Positions 1 to 8,397 of a stretch of 56,354 nt of DNA are shown here, piece after piece. The stretch covers positions 1 through 56,354 of the forward strand of contig NZ_SMOG01000008.1 of the NCBI RefSeq assembly GCF_004353895.1. The letters run 5' to 3'. Position 1 is the stretch's first letter; each line of letters opens with the position of its first letter. A program made the translations under genes and the position numbers. The notes beneath the pieces are model-generated. The model worked only from the letters and a program-made list of their open reading frames with translations, searched no databases and was not told the DNA's origin. This stretch comes from Candidatus Syntrophosphaera thermopropionivorans (GTDB lineage Bacteria > Cloacimonadota > Cloacimonadia > Cloacimonadales > Cloacimonadaceae).

Positions 1-53
1 CTTGTCAGATAATAATATTTAAAGAAGAGAGTCTTAAATAGGGGATATAAGAT

Positions 54-755
54 ATGAATAATAAGATATTTATCGTAGAAGATGAATCGGACATTCTGGA
101 GTTGGTAAAATTGGTATTAAAAAATGCAGGATATCAGACGGAAGGATTTAATGGAGCAAAGTTGATGCTGAATCGTCTAACTGAGCAAATTCCCGATTTA
201 ATTATCCTGGACTTAATGCTTCCTGATTTGGATGGAATGGAAGCTTGCCGAATTATTAAGAATAGACCAGAATGGGAAACAATTCCTATTATAATGTTAA
301 CCGCCAGAACAGATGTTGAAGATAGAGTTAGAGGTCTGGAATATGGAGCAGATGACTATATAACAAAGCCCTTTGCCAGTTCTGAATTAGTAGCACGGGT
401 AAAAGCAGTGTTACGTAGAAGAGGCTGGGAAACCTCTAAAAATGTTCTTACCATCACATCGGATTTTCGCATAGATTTCAATAAATTTGAGGTTTATATA
501 AGGGATAAGAGGGTAGATTTAACCTTAACTGAATTCAAGATATTGCAACTTCTCACGCAAAGACCTGGCTGGGTCTATAGCAGAAATCAGATTCTGGATT
601 ATCTCTGGGGAAATGATAAGATAGTGATAGAAAGGACCGTGGATGTCCATATCCGCAATTTGAGAGAAAAATTAGGGGATTATGCTTGGACGATTAAAAA
701 TATCCGGGGAATGGGTTATAAATTTTCTCCCTATGAGGAAGATTCAGGACAATGA
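54..755 (+). CDS. phoB: PhoB-type response regulator
   Basis: OmpR/PhoB-family transcription factor of 233 residues. The receiver domain (about 1-120) has the acidic pair E9/D10, the phospho-acceptor D53 in a DLIILD strand, T83 and the conserved lysine K105 (TKPF). The C-terminal winged helix (about 135-228) has the TLTEF and RTVDVHIRNLR motifs. ATG start with AGGGG about 8 bases upstream. The last four bases overlap the kinase gene, and the pst transporter follows, so the likely role is activating phosphate-starvation genes after phosphorylation by the next gene's product. The 53 bases upstream show no repeat like the one at 2628. Assigning phoB rather than another OmpR regulator rests on the pst context. 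Confidence 0.92.
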   Translation: MNNKIFIVEDESDILELVKLVLKNAGYQTEGFNGAKLMLNRLTEQIPDLIILDLMLPDLDGMEACRIIKNRPEWETIPIIMLTARTDVEDRVRGLEYGADDYITKPFASSELVARVKAVLRRRGWETSKNVLTITSDFRIDFNKFEVYIRDKRVDLTLTEFKILQLLTQRPGWVYSRNQILDYLWGNDKIVIERTVDVHIRNLREKLGDYAWTIKNIRGMGYKFSPYEEDSGQ

Positions 756-2086
756 GGAAAAATCATCTTAGCACTCTATTGCTTATTGCTGTCCTTCTTC
801 CCTTGTTAAGTGTGGGGTTATGTTTAATTCTTAAAGCATCTCTTGGGCTAACCATCTTAGTTGCAGCAGCAGTCTCGCTTTTTGCTATCTGGTTTCTTTG
901 CTCTTCTTTCCGAAAGATAAAAGATAGCTGGATACATACAGCCAGAACCGTTGTTCAAGGAGACTATTCCCAGCGTCTACAAGAGTTTGGCATAAAGGAA
1001 GTGGATGCAGTAGCCAATGAATTTAATCAGATGTTGGAAAGACTGGAAGAAGTGATTACGCATTTAACCATTCATAGACAGGAACTGAGATTACTGCTAA
1101 ATTCTATAGAGGATGTTCTCTGGGCTCAGGATGATGAAGGTAGAATAATCTGGGCAAACGAACCATTCCAGAAACTCTTTCCTGCCTATAATCCAGCACA
1201 AAAACCTCATTATCAGGAAATAATCCGTCATCCTGAATTATTAGCTTATCTGGAAAATAGGAAAACTTCACCAGACAAGAAAATAGAGGAAATCACTATC
1301 CAGAATCACAGCTATATTCTTTCCTATAGTCTGAATCAGGAAGCTAAACGCAATATATTTATCCTCCATAATATTGATGCTATTCAAAAAACGGAACAGA
1401 TAAAGAAGGACTTCATCGTCAATCTGGCTCACGAATTGAGAACTCCTATGACCGCAATCCAAGGTTTTGCGGAAGCAATGTTAACCGCTCCTGAAAAAGA
1501 TAACACTCGCTATCTGAAGATAATCTTAAATCACAGTCAGCGGCTGAATCATCTTATCGGAGACCTGGAACAACTTATCCAACTGGAAAGTACTGCTCAA
1601 CTGGAATTGCAGGACATTAATCTTTCCACCTTCTTTGACAATATAAAATTGATTCTGGAACCTGAAATCCAGGAGAAAGAATTGAATCTGGAAATTGAAC
1701 TGGACCCTGCTATCCCGAGATTGGTGTGTGACCCCTTCCGTTTGGAACAGGTTTTTATAAACTTAGTGCAAAACTCACTTCGCTACACGGATAAAGGAAC
1801 AATAAGCATAAAAAGTAGAAAAGAAGGGAATAAGGTCATATTTGAAGTTTCTGATACCGGAACAGGCATAGCTCCTGAACATCTGGATAGAATCTTTGAA
1901 CGTTTCTATGTAGCAGACCCTTCTCGCACCAGAAGTCGTAATGGGACAGGGTTAGGATTGGCAATAGTAAAACACATCATCCTATTACATCATGGAGATA
2001 TTACCGTCTCCAGTAAATTAGGAGAAGGAACCACTTTCAAGATTACCCTTCCTCAAAAAACCTTAGAATCTGGCAATGAAGTCTGA
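752..2086 (+). CDS. phoR: PhoR-type sensor histidine kinase
   Basis: Membrane sensor kinase of 444 residues. Two N-terminal membrane helices (about 7-26 and 32-52) are followed by a HAMP-like linker (54-105), a PAS-like domain (107-220), a HisKA domain with the phospho-acceptor H227 in LAHELRTP, and an HATPase domain with N box (NLVQNSLRY), G1 (DTGTGIAPE), F box (ERFY) and G2 (GTGLGLAIVKH). There is almost no periplasmic loop, as in PhoR proteins that sense phosphate through PstSCAB-PhoU rather than directly. It overlaps phoB by 4 bp and the sigma factor by 11 bp, so the three are probably translationally coupled. Confidence 0.9.
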   Translation: MRKNHLSTLLLIAVLLPLLSVGLCLILKASLGLTILVAAAVSLFAIWFLCSSFRKIKDSWIHTARTVVQGDYSQRLQEFGIKEVDAVANEFNQMLERLEEVITHLTIHRQELRLLLNSIEDVLWAQDDEGRIIWANEPFQKLFPAYNPAQKPHYQEIIRHPELLAYLENRKTSPDKKIEEITIQNHSYILSYSLNQEAKRNIFILHNIDAIQKTEQIKKDFIVNLAHELRTPMTAIQGFAEAMLTAPEKDNTRYLKIILNHSQRLNHLIGDLEQLIQLESTAQLELQDINLSTFFDNIKLILEPEIQEKELNLEIELDPAIPRLVCDPFRLEQVFINLVQNSLRYTDKGTISIKSRKEGNKVIFEVSDTGTGIAPEHLDRIFERFYVADPSRTRSRNGTGLGLAIVKHIILLHHGDITVSSKLGEGTTFKITLPQKTLESGNEV

Positions 2087-2624
2087 AGAGAATCCTATTT
2101 TTAATTTAGACTATGATGCGTTGCTGGAGGAATATTCACCTCTGGCATATAGCATCTGCAATCAATATAAAAATGCAGGTCTTCCTCTGGAGGATTTGCA
2201 GCAGGAAGCATTATTGGGGTTATTAGAAGCAGCAAATAGCTATGATGCCACAAAAGGAGCGAAATTTTCTACCTATGCAGTCTGGCATATTAAAAAGAGA
2301 ATCCTTTCTGCCCTTAAAAAAGAAATGGCACATTCTTTACAGGCAGAAACCTTTGAAGATAATCAAATAACCGTTAATAATGAAGAAGTGCATATAAAAA
2401 GCTCCGACTGGGAAAAAATTATTCCTTCCGATATGCCACCCTTAGAAGCAAAGATTATTCACTTGTCCTATCAAGAAGGTTTAACTCTGAAAGAGATAGC
2501 TAAGAACTTAGACCTCACAGTGGAAAGAGTGAAACAAATAAGAAATAAAGCCATCCGAAGAATAAAAAGAGAGCAAGAATCACTAACCTCCTCTATCTCA
2601 ACTAACAATAATAAGTTACCTTAA
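2076..2624 (+). CDS. Small sigma-70 family sigma factor
   Basis: Minimal sigma factor of 182 residues. Region 2 (about 24-90) has core-binding and -10 recognition helices, including EDLQQEALLGLLEA and FSTYAVWHIKKRI; region 4 (about 125-165) has a helix-turn-helix, LTLKEIAKNLDLTVERVKQI. There is little room for region 3 and no region 1.1. Region 2 looks more like a group 2/3 sigma factor than an ECF. The start lies inside the end of phoR, so it is probably on the same mRNA, and the pst genes follow after 88 bp. I infer a role in phosphate-starvation transcription from position only. A low-complexity Ser/Asn tail ends the protein. Confidence 0.85.
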   Translation: MKSEENPIFNLDYDALLEEYSPLAYSICNQYKNAGLPLEDLQQEALLGLLEAANSYDATKGAKFSTYAVWHIKKRILSALKKEMAHSLQAETFEDNQITVNNEEVHIKSSDWEKIIPSDMPPLEAKIIHLSYQEGLTLKEIAKNLDLTVERVKQIRNKAIRRIKREQESLTSSISTNNNKLP

Positions 2625-2627
2625 TAG

Positions 2628-2680
2628 TTAACAATTCTTAACCTCCAGCTAATCAAATCCTAACATTTGATACCTATAAT
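2628..2680 (+). promoter_or_regulatory. Pho-box-like direct repeats with -10 element
   Basis: Four hexamers recur in one orientation: TTAACA (2628), TTAACC (2638), CTAATC (2649) and CTAACA (2660), with steps of 10, 11 and 11 bp. A perfect TATAAT lies at 2675-2680, ten bases past the last hexamer, with no recognisable -35 sequence. TT(A/T/C)ACA-like hexamers at 11-bp steps are how PhoP/PhoB-family regulators bind, best known from Bacillus. The array sits where the -35 would be, in front of the porin-pst genes and just after phoBR. Binding by the local PhoB is inferred. Confidence 0.65.
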
Positions 2681-2712
2681 ACAGTAGATCTTCAAAGGAG
2701 GAAAAAGAAGAT

Positions 2713-3825
2713 ATGAAAAAATTGATTTGGTTGACCCTACTTGGGCTACTTCTGACAGGAACATTATGTAGCCAGGAACTAAAAATTAGTGGAGAAATGT
2801 GGAATCGCTGGACTATAGTAAATGGAAAAGTACCAGCAGACAGTAGTAATGCTATCCTGAAAAACTATTTTTCTTTGGAAAGGGGATACTTCGGATTGGA
2901 ACCCAAATTCAGTGAAACCGTAAAGGGCCGCTTTACTGTAGACATCTTTAGCTCTGATGATAATAAGAATGGCGCTGGATTAAAACTGAAATATGCTTAT
3001 CTGGATTTTTCCAATCTTATCCCTATACCGGATTTAACCACAACCGTTGGATTACAGAAAGTATATTTTGGTTCTATCTATGATTGGACTTATGACCTTA
3101 TTGGAAAAGCTCCTGCGGATGAATATAGCATAACTAATTCTTCCGATTACGGTATCACTTTCAATGGATATTTTCCAGAAGGTTGGGGTGAATATGCAGT
3201 GGGTATTTATAATGGAGAAGGATATAAGAACTATGGTGCTAATTTGAAGGATAATATTGAACCCGCTTTTGTGGGTAACTTACGTATAACCCCCGTAAGT
3301 GGTATTATGGTTGGTGGCTCTATTATGATAAATAGTAATGAAAGAAAAAAACTTCTCACAGATAATACAATTAATCCAAAGTTTAATCAGCAGCTATTAT
3401 TGGATGGATTGGGCAGTATTACTTATGGTCCAATAAACTTATGTCTGGAATACATTTCTAAAAAAGTTATGCATGCAGATGAATTCTCCAATAAGGACTA
3501 TACAGCTAATTGTCTAAGTGTTATCCCTACCATTAAATTACAAAAGCTTATAGGATATGATTTAGATTTAATAGGAAGATATGATAGATGGGATGAAACT
3601 GATAATCCCTCTAATCAAAATTTACTTAATGCAATAACAGCTGGCTTGAATTACAAGTTTATGCACAATGAAAGTGCTAATCCAGCCATGCAATTTCAAA
3701 TTAATTATACTTACAAATCTTATGATGAAGAAGAATCTTCAGCTTCTTATGCTAATAAGCTAAAAGATAGCTCTACTCTTCTTCTTCAACTTAAATGGCG
3801 TTTTAATAATACAATAACACTATAG
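2713..3825 (+). CDS. Outer-membrane porin, phosphate-locus (OprP/OprO-like)
   Basis: Protein of 370 residues with a signal peptide (about 1-20, ending near CSQ) and many alternating amphipathic strands, ending in an aromatic/hydrophobic strand (LLLQLKWRFNNTITL) typical of an outer-membrane barrel. Segments such as FSLERGYFGLEPKFSETVKGRFTVD resemble phosphate-selective porins. A strong AGGAGG ribosome site lies upstream, behind the Pho-box-like promoter, with pstS 10 bp downstream. It probably lets phosphate cross the outer membrane to PstS. Substrate choice is inferred from context; a general porin is possible. Confidence 0.75.
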   Translation: MKKLIWLTLLGLLLTGTLCSQELKISGEMWNRWTIVNGKVPADSSNAILKNYFSLERGYFGLEPKFSETVKGRFTVDIFSSDDNKNGAGLKLKYAYLDFSNLIPIPDLTTTVGLQKVYFGSIYDWTYDLIGKAPADEYSITNSSDYGITFNGYFPEGWGEYAVGIYNGEGYKNYGANLKDNIEPAFVGNLRITPVSGIMVGGSIMINSNERKKLLTDNTINPKFNQQLLLDGLGSITYGPINLCLEYISKKVMHADEFSNKDYTANCLSVIPTIKLQKLIGYDLDLIGRYDRWDETDNPSNQNLLNAITAGLNYKFMHNESANPAMQFQINYTYKSYDEEESSASYANKLKDSSTLLLQLKWRFNNTITL

Positions 3826-3835
3826 GATGTAAAAA

Positions 3836-4645
3836 ATGAAAAATAAACTATTATTACTTGTGGCAATCTTAACCCTGACAACTATTACTGTTAATGCTAA
3901 AAGCAAAGTAACCTGTGCGGGCTCAACAACTGTCCTTCCCATAGCCCAAGCGACGGCAGAAGCTTTTATGGATGCACATCCAGATATCAATATCTCTATT
4001 CGTGGTGGAGGTTCTGGAGTAGGAATCGCTGCTTTGATTAATAATTCTGTGGATATTGCCCTCTCCAGTCGTCCTATGAAATCTAAAGAAATCTCTCAAG
4101 CTAAGGCTAAAGGGATTAACCCTGTTCCCTATGCTATAGCTCTGGATGGAATTGCTGTTATCGTCCATCCCTCCAATACCATAAGCAATATCACTATCTC
4201 TCAAATAAGGGATATCTATACTGGTAAGATAAAGAATTGGAAAGAACTGGGCGGTCCTAATCTTCCTATTGTGGTTATCTCTCGTGATGTTTCATCGGGA
4301 ACTTTTGAAGTGTTCAATGAAAAGGTTATGGCTGGAGCTAAGGTCAGTTCTTCTGCTCAACTTTTAGCTTCTAATAATGCAGTCACCAATACTGTAGCAG
4401 ATACACCTGGAGCTATTGGTTATGCGGGAGTTGGTTTTGTAAGCAATAAAGTAAAAGCCTTAGTTGTGGAAAAGGTTTTGCCCAGCGAGAAAACAGTGCA
4501 AGACGGTACTTATATATTATCTCGGAAATTGTATATGTATACCAATGGCAAAGCAACTGGAGCTGTCAGTAGCTATATTGCTTTTATTCAATCTCCTCAA
4601 GGTCAAAAGATAGTTAAAGAACAAGGTTTTATTCCTTTGCAATAA
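3836..4645 (+). CDS. pstS: Phosphate ABC transporter substrate-binding protein
   Basis: Periplasmic phosphate-binding protein of 269 residues. The signal peptide (1-21, ending in VNA) precedes the PBP-like fold with the phosphate-site motifs AGSTTVLPIA near the N terminus, GGGSGVGIAAL, and SRDVSSGTFEVF in the middle. The short form matches the PstS class of many anaerobes rather than the roughly 345-residue enterobacterial one. The ribosome site AGGATG overlaps the porin stop. A hairpin separates it from pstC, which would allow more PstS than permease to be made. There is no lipobox, so it is probably soluble. Confidence 0.93.
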   Translation: MKNKLLLLVAILTLTTITVNAKSKVTCAGSTTVLPIAQATAEAFMDAHPDINISIRGGGSGVGIAALINNSVDIALSSRPMKSKEISQAKAKGINPVPYAIALDGIAVIVHPSNTISNITISQIRDIYTGKIKNWKELGGPNLPIVVISRDVSSGTFEVFNEKVMAGAKVSSSAQLLASNNAVTNTVADTPGAIGYAGVGFVSNKVKALVVEKVLPSEKTVQDGTYILSRKLYMYTNGKATGAVSSYIAFIQSPQGQKIVKEQGFIPLQ

Positions 4646-4678
4646 AGCTATGACTATAAACCCTAAATCCTCCATTAT

Positions 4679-4703
4679 GACGGGAGTTATTACTCCCGTC
4701 TTT
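4679..4703 (+). terminator. Hairpin between pstS and pstC (attenuator or mRNA stabiliser)
   Basis: A perfect 8-bp stem, GACGGGAG (4679-4686) and CTCCCGTC (4693-4700), with a TTATTA loop and only three T residues after it. The T-tract is too weak for full termination, so it more likely attenuates transcription or protects the 3' end of the pstS mRNA. The pstC ribosome site (AAGG) begins directly after it. Confidence 0.65.
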
Positions 4704-4714
4704 AAGGTTAAAAT

Positions 4715-5584
4715 ATGAAAGACATAAAAGAAAAGATTTTTCAGACAATCGCTTATTTAGCAGCTTTATTAACTGTCATATGCTTATTAGCAATCATTTA
4801 TGGGATATTTCACGATGGACTTTCACTTTTTAAGGTAGTTAGCTGGAAAGACTTCCTATTTACCAATAATTGGTATCCCACGCATTATCCTCCAAGTTTT
4901 GGAGCCTGGGCTCTAATTATAGGTTCATTAACTGTTACCCTGGGAGCTTTAATCATTGCTCTACCTTTAAGCCTTGGTTCTGCTATCTTTATTGCGGAAA
5001 TAGCCAGTCCTCGCTTAAGAGAAATAGTTAAACCGATAATAGAATTATTGGCTGGAATACCTTCCGTGGTATATGGACTCTTTGGAATGGCATTTTTAGC
5101 ACCCCTAATTCGTCAGTGGTTTTCTCTGGATACAGGTCTGAATCTCTTCACTTCCTCTTTAATACTTGGTATTATGGTGATTCCTATTATCTGTAGCATA
5201 AGTGAAGATGCAATGAACAGCGTGCCACATAGTATTAGAGAAGCTTCTCTGGCACTGGGAGCAACAAAAAGTGAGACCATCTTCAAAGCTGTAATACCAG
5301 CAGCAAAAAAAGGGATAATAGGAAGTATTTTATTGGGTTTTGGCAGAGCTATAGGAGAAACAATGGTAGTCTTAATGGTTTCAGGAGGTGCAGCTCAGAT
5401 TCCTAAATCTATCTTTGAGCCTGTGCGTCCATTGACTTCTACCATAGCAGCAGAAATGGGAGAAACTATTATGGGAGATTTACATTATAATGCTCTATTT
5501 GCTCTGGCTATAGTGCTATTGATAATCACCTTTTTTTCCAATCTTATAACTGAGATTGTATTTAGACCTAAGAGGCAAAAATGA
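4715..5584 (+). CDS. pstC: Phosphate ABC transporter permease PstC
   Basis: Inner-membrane permease of 289 residues with about six membrane helices. It has the MetI-like fold and its EAA-type loop ([21 protein letters not shown] at about 175-195), which contacts PstB. Conserved PstC features include IAEIASPRLREIVKPIIELLAGIPSVVYG (split here for description: a proline-rich turn around residue 115). It pairs with PstA to import phosphate delivered by PstS. The end overlaps pstA by 4 bp. Confidence 0.93.
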   Translation: MKDIKEKIFQTIAYLAALLTVICLLAIIYGIFHDGLSLFKVVSWKDFLFTNNWYPTHYPPSFGAWALIIGSLTVTLGALIIALPLSLGSAIFIAEIASPRLREIVKPIIELLAGIPSVVYGLFGMAFLAPLIRQWFSLDTGLNLFTSSLILGIMVIPIICSISEDAMNSVPHSIREASLALGATKSETIFKAVIPAAKKGIIGSILLGFGRAIGETMVVLMVSGGAAQIPKSIFEPVRPLTSTIAAEMGETIMGDLHYNALFALAIVLLIITFFSNLITEIVFRPKRQK

Positions 5585-6435
5585 ACCGTCGTAAAGGAAA
5601 AAACACTTTCTGGATAATGATGATGACATTAATGTTAATATTTACCGCTGGATTTCTCGTGGTATTTATTGTCCGTATAATATCACTTGGTGCTCCCGTC
5701 TTGAGCTGGAAATTTATAGTTGAACCACCAAGAGAGGCAATGACGGAAGGAGGTATTTTTCCCGCTCTAATGGGAACATTTTTACTTACTGCTTTAGCAA
5801 TGATTTTTGCTTTACCATCTGGTATTTTCACTGCTATCTGGCTAACTCATTATGGAAAACCAGCTTGGTTAGTTAATATCCTACATATTGTCATCAATAC
5901 TATGGCAGGAATACCTTCAATCATCTTTGGCTTGTTTGGAATGGCTATATTCGTTAACTTAATGGGTTTTAAGGTATCTCTTTTATCTGGAAGTTTGACT
6001 CTGGCGATTCTTGCCTTGCCGGTGCTTATTAATAATACAGAGCAAGCAATACGAAGTGTTCCTGCAGATTTTTCTGAAGCTTCTTTAGCTTTAGGAGCGA
6101 CAACCAGACAAACTATATCACGAGTAGTCTTCCCTGCTGCCTTACCTAATATCTTAACTGGAGCAATTATCAGTGTGGGAAGAGTGGCTGGTGAAACTGC
6201 TCCTATTATGTTTACCGCAGCAACCTTCTACTCTCGCAGATTACCACACAGTCTGCAAGATGAAGTTATGGCATTACCCTATCATATCTATGCTTTAATG
6301 ACAGAAGGAACTCATCCTGAAGCACAGGTGCCTATTGCGTATGGGACTGCCTTAGTGCTTCTTATCTTGGTTCTATTAATAGATGCCACCGCTATAATAA
6401 TACGTTCTTATATGAGGAAGAAAAGACAATGGTAG
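5581..6435 (+). CDS. pstA: Phosphate ABC transporter permease PstA
   Basis: Second permease subunit, 284 residues, about six membrane helices. The MetI-like domain has an EAA loop ([20 protein letters not shown]) and a [13 protein letters not shown] segment parallel to that of PstC. ATG start inside the pstC stop (ATGA), and 7-bp overlap with pstB, so translation is probably coupled. It forms the transmembrane channel with PstC. Confidence 0.93.
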   Translation: MNRRKGKNTFWIMMMTLMLIFTAGFLVVFIVRIISLGAPVLSWKFIVEPPREAMTEGGIFPALMGTFLLTALAMIFALPSGIFTAIWLTHYGKPAWLVNILHIVINTMAGIPSIIFGLFGMAIFVNLMGFKVSLLSGSLTLAILALPVLINNTEQAIRSVPADFSEASLALGATTRQTISRVVFPAALPNILTGAIISVGRVAGETAPIMFTAATFYSRRLPHSLQDEVMALPYHIYALMTEGTHPEAQVPIAYGTALVLLILVLLIDATAIIIRSYMRKKRQW

Positions 6436-7187
6436 AAAAACAAATCTGGACCTCCAATCTCAACCTCTGGTTTGGGAAAAATCATATTTTACATAATATC
6501 AATCTGGAAGCTTATAAAAATAATATTACCGCCATCATAGGTCCTTCTGGCTGTGGAAAATCCACTTTACTACGATGTTTTAACCGTATGAATGACCTTA
6601 TCCCTGATATGGAGCTCACTGGAAAAGTCTATCTTGGAAATAAAGATATATATGCTCCTAAAACAGATGTTTATGCTGTTAGAGCCTCTGTGGGAATGGT
6701 GTTTCAAAAACCTAATCCTTTTCCTAAATCCATATATCATAATGTGGCATATGGACTTCAGATTCAGGCGAAATATACGAAAAGCGAGATAAAAGAAAGA
6801 GTGGAAGAAAGTCTTAAAGCTGCTTGGTTATGGGATGAAGTGAAAGACCGTTTACATCATTCAGCTATGAGTTTATCCGGTGGTCAACAACAACGACTTT
6901 GCATTGCTCGGGCTCTGGCAAATAAACCCCAAGTTTTACTTCTGGATGAACCTACTTCAGCTCTGGATCCTCAATCTACTGCAAAGATAGAAGAGTTATG
7001 CCTGTCTCTTAAAAATAGCGTGACAATCTTGATGGTTACCCATAATGTAGCACAAGCAGGAAGAATTTCTGATTACACCGCCTTTCTATATTTAGGAGAA
7101 TTAGTGGAATTTGGAAAAACTGAACATATTTTCACGGTTCCTAAGGATAAAAGGACAGAAGAATATTTAACCGGAGTGTTCGGTTAA
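6429..7187 (+). CDS. pstB: Phosphate ABC transporter ATPase PstB
   Basis: ABC ATPase of 252 residues, the usual PstB length. Walker [10 protein letters not shown] at 38-46, the PstB-typical [10 protein letters not shown] segment after it, Q-loop (VFQKPNPFP), signature LSGGQQQR, Walker [14 protein letters not shown] and a switch histidine in VTHN. It drives phosphate import through PstCA and, in PhoR systems, takes part in signalling the uptake state through PhoU. Ten bases separate it from phoU. Confidence 0.95.
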   Translation: MVEKQIWTSNLNLWFGKNHILHNINLEAYKNNITAIIGPSGCGKSTLLRCFNRMNDLIPDMELTGKVYLGNKDIYAPKTDVYAVRASVGMVFQKPNPFPKSIYHNVAYGLQIQAKYTKSEIKERVEESLKAAWLWDEVKDRLHHSAMSLSGGQQQRLCIARALANKPQVLLLDEPTSALDPQSTAKIEELCLSLKNSVTILMVTHNVAQAGRISDYTAFLYLGELVEFGKTEHIFTVPKDKRTEEYLTGVFG

Positions 7188-7196
7188 GGAGATAAA

Positions 7197-7865
7197 ATGT
7201 TAGAAACGAGAATACAGGAATTAAAACAAATGCTGATATCAGAAGCTGGATTGGTAGAGAAGATGGTATCTCTATCTGTGGATGGTCTTTATAAGAACAT
7301 ACCTTCTTTGCTGGAAAATGTCCTCGCACTGGAAGACCAGGTTAATCAAACCGAACTGGAGATTGATGATAAGTGCATAACTACCATTGCCTTATATCAA
7401 CCGGAAGCCAGAGATTTAAGACTTATCCTGATGATTTATAGAATTAATAATGACCTGGAAAGATTGGCTGACCAGGCGGTTAATATTTCTGAAAGCACTG
7501 CTCATCTAATGGATAATCCTGTGGTTTATGAGCTTCCAGAACTGGAGCAGATGAAAAGCAATACTTTAACTATGCTAAAAAATAGTCTGGATGCCCTGGT
7601 TAAAGAAGATGTGGCACTATCTCATCAAGTCTGTAGCGAAGATAATACTGTGGATAACCTGAATCGCCAGATTTACCATCATCTGGTGGAGCTTATACAA
7701 GCAAATCCTATTCTGACTTCCCAATATTTGCATTTATTACGCATAGCAAAGAACTTGGAAAGGATAGCAGACCTCTCCACCAATATTGCTGAAAATACCA
7801 TCTATCTTGCTATAGGTAAAGTAGTTAGACATCGCTCTGAAGATATCCCACCTATCTCCAGTTAA
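7197..7865 (+). CDS. phoU: Phosphate signalling regulator PhoU
   Basis: All-helical protein of 222 residues made of two similar three-helix PhoU domains. Each has the E/DxxxD metal-binding pattern: ALEDQVNQTELEIDDKC in the first, and SEDNTVDNLNRQIYHHL in the second, together with RINNDLERLADQAVNI and RIAKNLERIADLSTNI. It links PstB to PhoR and damps the Pho response when phosphate is plentiful. It is the last gene of the locus; no clear terminator follows before the next promoter. Confidence 0.93.
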   Translation: MLETRIQELKQMLISEAGLVEKMVSLSVDGLYKNIPSLLENVLALEDQVNQTELEIDDKCITTIALYQPEARDLRLILMIYRINNDLERLADQAVNISESTAHLMDNPVVYELPELEQMKSNTLTMLKNSLDALVKEDVALSHQVCSEDNTVDNLNRQIYHHLVELIQANPILTSQYLHLLRIAKNLERIADLSTNIAENTIYLAIGKVVRHRSEDIPPISS

Positions 7866-7885
7866 AGACCAATGTTCAACTTTTC

Positions 7886-7913
7886 TTGACAGGAAAAGGA
7901 ATTAATTTATTTT
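7886..7913 (+). promoter_or_regulatory. Sigma-70-type promoter for the secreted protein gene
   Basis: TTGACA at 7886-7891 and TATTTT at 7908-7913, 16 bp apart, about 40 bases ahead of the ATG at 7954. The first hexamer is a perfect match to the -35 consensus, the second a 4-5 of 6 match to the -10. Confidence 0.55.
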
Positions 7914-7953
7914 GTATTTTAGTGGAATTTAGAATAAAGAAGGAGATGGGAAA

Positions 7954-8391
7954 ATGACGAAAGTATTTATAATTCTTGCAGCCTTAATGATGGTCTTGCC
8001 TGTTATAGCACAAGTAAATATGATAAATCCAGCTCTTTTTTCCAATGATACGGAAACTATTTCGTTGCTAAATCCAAACAGACTTAATATGAGTCATTCT
8101 ATGGGATTTATGGCTGGCACTTCCTCTGTTGGATATGGTTATTATCTTTCCCGCTATACTAATCACTTAAGCTATGCCTTTTCTCAAAAATTGAAAATGG
8201 AACTGGACCTCAATGTGATAAATTACGGTTCAACAGCTTCTTCTTTTAAGCTTAACGATGATAACAATACCAGAATAGTTCCTGATTTTAGGTTGAGTTA
8301 TCAACCTTCGGATAAGATGCATTTCCAGATAGAATTCCACCAGGGAAACTATTTCCCCAATTATTATAATAACTGGTATGATAGGTGGTAA
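7954..8391 (+). CDS. Small secreted protein, function unknown
   Basis: Protein of 145 residues with a clear signal peptide (1-19, cleavage after VIAQ or just before). The mature part has the pattern LLNPNRLNMSHSMGFMAGTS, then YYLSRYTNHLSYAFSQ and alternating strand-like segments. It looks like a small outer-membrane or periplasmic beta protein, and ends in an aromatic-rich tail (NYYNNWYDRW). AGGAG lies upstream of the ATG. The prepilin peptidase follows 6 bp downstream, so they share a transcript. I do not recognise a named family. Confidence 0.75.
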   Translation: MTKVFIILAALMMVLPVIAQVNMINPALFSNDTETISLLNPNRLNMSHSMGFMAGTSSVGYGYYLSRYTNHLSYAFSQKLKMELDLNVINYGSTASSFKLNDDNNTRIVPDFRLSYQPSDKMHFQIEFHQGNYFPNYYNNWYDRW

Positions 8392-8397
8392 ACAGCC

